Assembly (NCBI GenBank): GCA_014529385.2 | Contig: CM043948.1 | Location: 19,402,951-19,466,950, forward strand | Length of the DNA: 64,000 bases | Reading direction: 5' to 3' | Source: Adiantum capillus-veneris | Taxonomy: Eukaryota; Streptophyta; Polypodiopsida; Polypodiales; Pteridaceae | Shown here: positions 61,231 to 64,000 of the stretch, one piece after another | Position numbering within the stretch: position 1 is the first letter of the stretch | Layout of the letters: every line of letters begins with the position of its first letter | Position numbers and translations under genes: made by a program | Notes under the pieces: model-generated | What the model saw: the letters and a program-made list of their open reading frames with translations, nothing else | What the model was told of the DNA's origin: nothing | The model's database searches: none

Positions 61231-64000
61231 CAGAAATTGGGCATCACCGACTTCCAGCTAGGGGAAAGTTCTAAGCCCTATGATCTAACATTGGATGTGG
61301 TAGAGCAAGTACCGAAGATTACATGGCCACAGCTGCTACATCTTGCACCTAAAGTAAGGCAACAATGGTCCAAAATGGTAAGTATAAGACGCTCCAAAAC
61401 AAAGGTAGCCGGAGCAATTTCGGGTTGCAACATGGATGACATCCTTCCAATTGTCGACGTAAACATAAAAGGAAAGAGGGTTGGAAACACCTACATTGAT
61501 GGAGGTACACAAATCTGTATAATGAGCAAAGCTATGATGCTTCGATTAGGGCTCGAGGTTGACAGGCCTTCTTCATGCAAGGCAAAGATGGCAAACAACA
61601 CAAAAGTAAAGTGTGTGGGTGTGGTAAGTGCCGTGAAAATAAAAGCTTTCAACACTGAGGTAGAGGTAGATGTTTTTGTAATGCCTACTAAGGGGGAGGG
61701 CTATCCACTAATCTTGGGAAGGCCATGGTTGATGGCCATGAAGGCAAAACAAGACTGGGGTACTGGCCTTCTATGCATGACCGGTAAGAAAGGGGAGACA
61801 ATCTACTACGACATGAGGATTGGCAAGCAGAAGCAAATGAATCTGGAAACATCGACAGATGAAACCACTAGCGAATCTTCCAGTTCTGAGGAGGAGACCA
61901 CATCCACCGACGAAAGTGACAGTTCCATTGATGTGATGGGTATCATTATGAAGGATCCACAAAGGGTAAGTACAACTTGTGATCCATTACCAAAAGGGCA
62001 ACCCAATGAAGAGGAGAGCAAATTACTTGGCCTAGGAGGAAGTAGGTTGAAGGGTATGTTGTCTACGGAATTAACACTTGAGGAGAAAGATAGTTTTTTG
62101 CAAATGTTGATGGGATTTCCTAACCTGTTCATTGACAACTATGAAAGAATCACAGGCATTACAGTGGTGGAACATCATATTAAGCTGAAGGAAGGGGTAA
62201 AACCAGTTGTGCAAAAGCTACGACGACTGTGGGTCATACAAGAAAAGGAACTCTTGGCCGAGGTAAGGAAACTGCTGGAGGCGGGATTCATCTATCTTGT
62301 AGAAAACTCAGAATGGGTGTCACCCGTAGTGGTGACGCCTAAAAAGAATGGTAAGTGGAGGGTCTGTGTTGACTACAAACCACTAAATGCAGCTACAAAG
62401 AGAGATCACTTTCCTCTCCCTTTCTTGGATGAAATTCTGAATGAAGTAGCGGGTTTTGAATGCTATACCGTCTGTGATGGTTATTCAGGATACTTTCAAA
62501 TACGCATAGCCTTGGAAGATCAGCTAAAAACCACTTTTATCACGCCATGGGGTTGTTTTGCATACAGGGTTATGCCATTTGGTCTCACAAATGCACCTGC
62601 CACATTCCAAAGATATGTCACATATGTTTTTCAACCGTTCTTTGGAACATCCATAAGAGTGTTCATTGATGATTTTTGTATATATAGCTCCCGTATTTCA
62701 CATTTAGAAAAGGTAACTGAAGGTTTGGCCAGGTTGCAGAGCCTAGGTGGGCAATTAAATGTGGATAAATGCCACATTGGGGAGAGTAAAGTCATTCTAC
62801 TAGGCCATGAAATTTCAGCAAAAGGTAGCAACGCCGACCCAAGTAAGGTGTCCGCACTCATAGCCCTACCTTCACCAACGATCGCACGTCAACTGGTCTC
62901 TTTTCTACAGAAGGTGAGGTACTTAAGTAGATTCATACATCTACTATCACAACTTGTTCTACCACTGCAACAACTCACTCAAAGATCAACTTTCACTTGG
63001 GACGAGGAAAGCGAACATCACTACAACAAGGTAAAGGAGGTCTTAGCCACTCTGCCAACTATCTCACCACCTAAGTGGGATGAAAAATTCTATGTCACCT
63101 CAAGTGTTGGTGATGACTCATTAGGGGCTGTGCTACTCCAAAAGGATACGACGACATCTTTCATGAGGCCAATCTACTTCTCTAGTCGAATGATGACAGC
63201 AGGAGAGAAAGGTTTCACCCATGTGGAACACTTAGTCCTAGCTCTTAGATTTGCAACTACAAAATTTAGGTCATATTTGCTGCCTAAGCAATTTGTGATT
63301 CTAACCACGGATGAAATATTTCCCTATGTTGTACAACACATGGATGTGTCTGCTAGAATTACTAAATGGCTAGTTCGTTTGCAAGAGTTTGACTGCACGG
63401 TACAGGTAGAAAGCACGACAAGGGCAAGTTTGGGGGGACTCATGACCTACCAAGTCTTTGAAGGGAAGGAGAAGCAATCTAAGGAAGGAGAAGTCCGATT
63501 ACCTCCAGTACCACCGATGGTAGAAGGAGCACACTCTCTCTACTTTGATGGAGCCTACAAGCGAGCGTCCGACAAAGCAGCTGCAGGCATAGTGGTCTTT
63601 GATGACAAAGGGACAAAGGTATTTTCGTTGGGCCAATTGTTAGATTCACATTCTAACAATGAAGCTGAGTATGCAGCACTAACCAAGGGTCTACAATGGT
63701 GCGTCTCGCAAGGTGTACAACGCCTTAATGTATTTGGGGATGCTCTACTTCTGGTAAGGCAAGTAAATGGAGCATGGACATGCAAGAATCCTAGTTTAAG
63801 GACTCACTTAAGTGGTGTAAAAACCTTGTTGGGTAAGTTTGAAGAAGTTCAAATACACCATATCCCAAGGGCTCAAAACCAAGAAGCAGATGCCCTAGCA
63901 AGTGAAAGACTACAGGAAGTGGTGGTTGGAGCAATAAAACTAAAGCTCCCTCTATTTCAAGGTAGTGATGCCTTGCCTGACATCATGCATTTTTTGGAAA
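61231..64000 (+). CDS. pol: pol of element D, open to the window end (partial)
   Basis: Open for 923 codons from the TGA at 61228-61230; the first ATG is 61375. Protease: DGGTQICIM and LILGRPWLMAM. RT: WVSPVVVTPKKNGKWRVCVD, CDGYSGYFQI, MPFGLTNAPATF, active site FIDD at 62662-62673. The first RNase H lacks its leading aspartate (FYVTSSVGDDSLGAVLL). The second RNase H begins LYFDGAYKRA (D at 63547), with NNEAEYAAL, FGDALLLV and EADALA. Integrase would follow beyond 64000. Closely parallel to the element A pol domain by domain. Confidence 0.93.

Larger units (their letters stand above)
57630..64000 (+). mobile_element. Element D: Tat/Ogre-like retrotransposon, sister of C, 3' end outside the window
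   Basis: LTR 57630-59197, PBS, three leader ORFs, gag and pol in order. LTR, leader and gag are close to element C, but pol is present. Several stops in gag and a broken leader ORF mean this copy is decayed, yet pol is open to the window end. Confidence 0.92.

Overview
The window is repeat-rich nuclear DNA from a land plant. I recognise no intact host gene. Ty3/gypsy elements of two kinds (a chromovirus with a chromodomain and Tat/Ogre-like elements with two RNase H regions), two non-LTR elements, a CACTA transposon and long GA/CT microsatellites fill it. A fern or another large-genome non-seed plant is my best guess; this is inference only.

Layout. 1-4180: two LTRs of one family lie head to head (1-749 minus, 1106-2346 plus). 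The plus copy leads into a primer site and a coiled-coil gag-like ORF (2888-3754) whose end is an unrelated LTR fragment. 4181-6687 and 13071-14061: a dead minus-strand element without pol ('G'), split by element C. 6688-13070: element C, complete with two LTRs, leader ORFs and gag, no pol, and a 391-aa ORF with one membrane segment. 14300-17440: a decayed L1-type LINE, minus. 18519-34600: a second pol-less minus element ('B'), split by element A. 19624-31957: element A (minus), a young Tat/Ogre-like element with gag and pol open. 35440-47838: element E, a dead chromovirus with perfect AAACA target duplications, inserted in B-type repeat DNA and itself carrying a solo LTR (41834-43640) and an LTR-plus-leader fragment (about 38690-40540). 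49725-57629: a CACTA element carrying a LINE (51750-56016), a foldback element and an HMA-domain exon. 57630-64000: element D, sister of C but with pol, running off the window.

The most interesting signal is in the leaders of the Tat-like elements. Between primer site and gag they carry small ORFs that are not gag or pol. Element A has four in a row: 70, 72, 184 and 152 codons, spaced 21-49 bp. The two ~70-aa products are paralogues, and a diverged copy of the same pair sits at 40022-40446 with many silent and few amino-acid changes, so they look selected as proteins. Elements C and D carry a related ORF at the same place (8762-8938; 59754-59954, broken). I know no named family for it.

Other points: gag and pol of element A share one frame, split by a single UAA; elements A and C are both flanked by 4-bp rather than 5-bp direct repeats; C carries an env-like or captured ORF; G and B share an unknown protein ending at the polypurine tract; and near B there is a spaced series of a conserved 18-bp palindrome.
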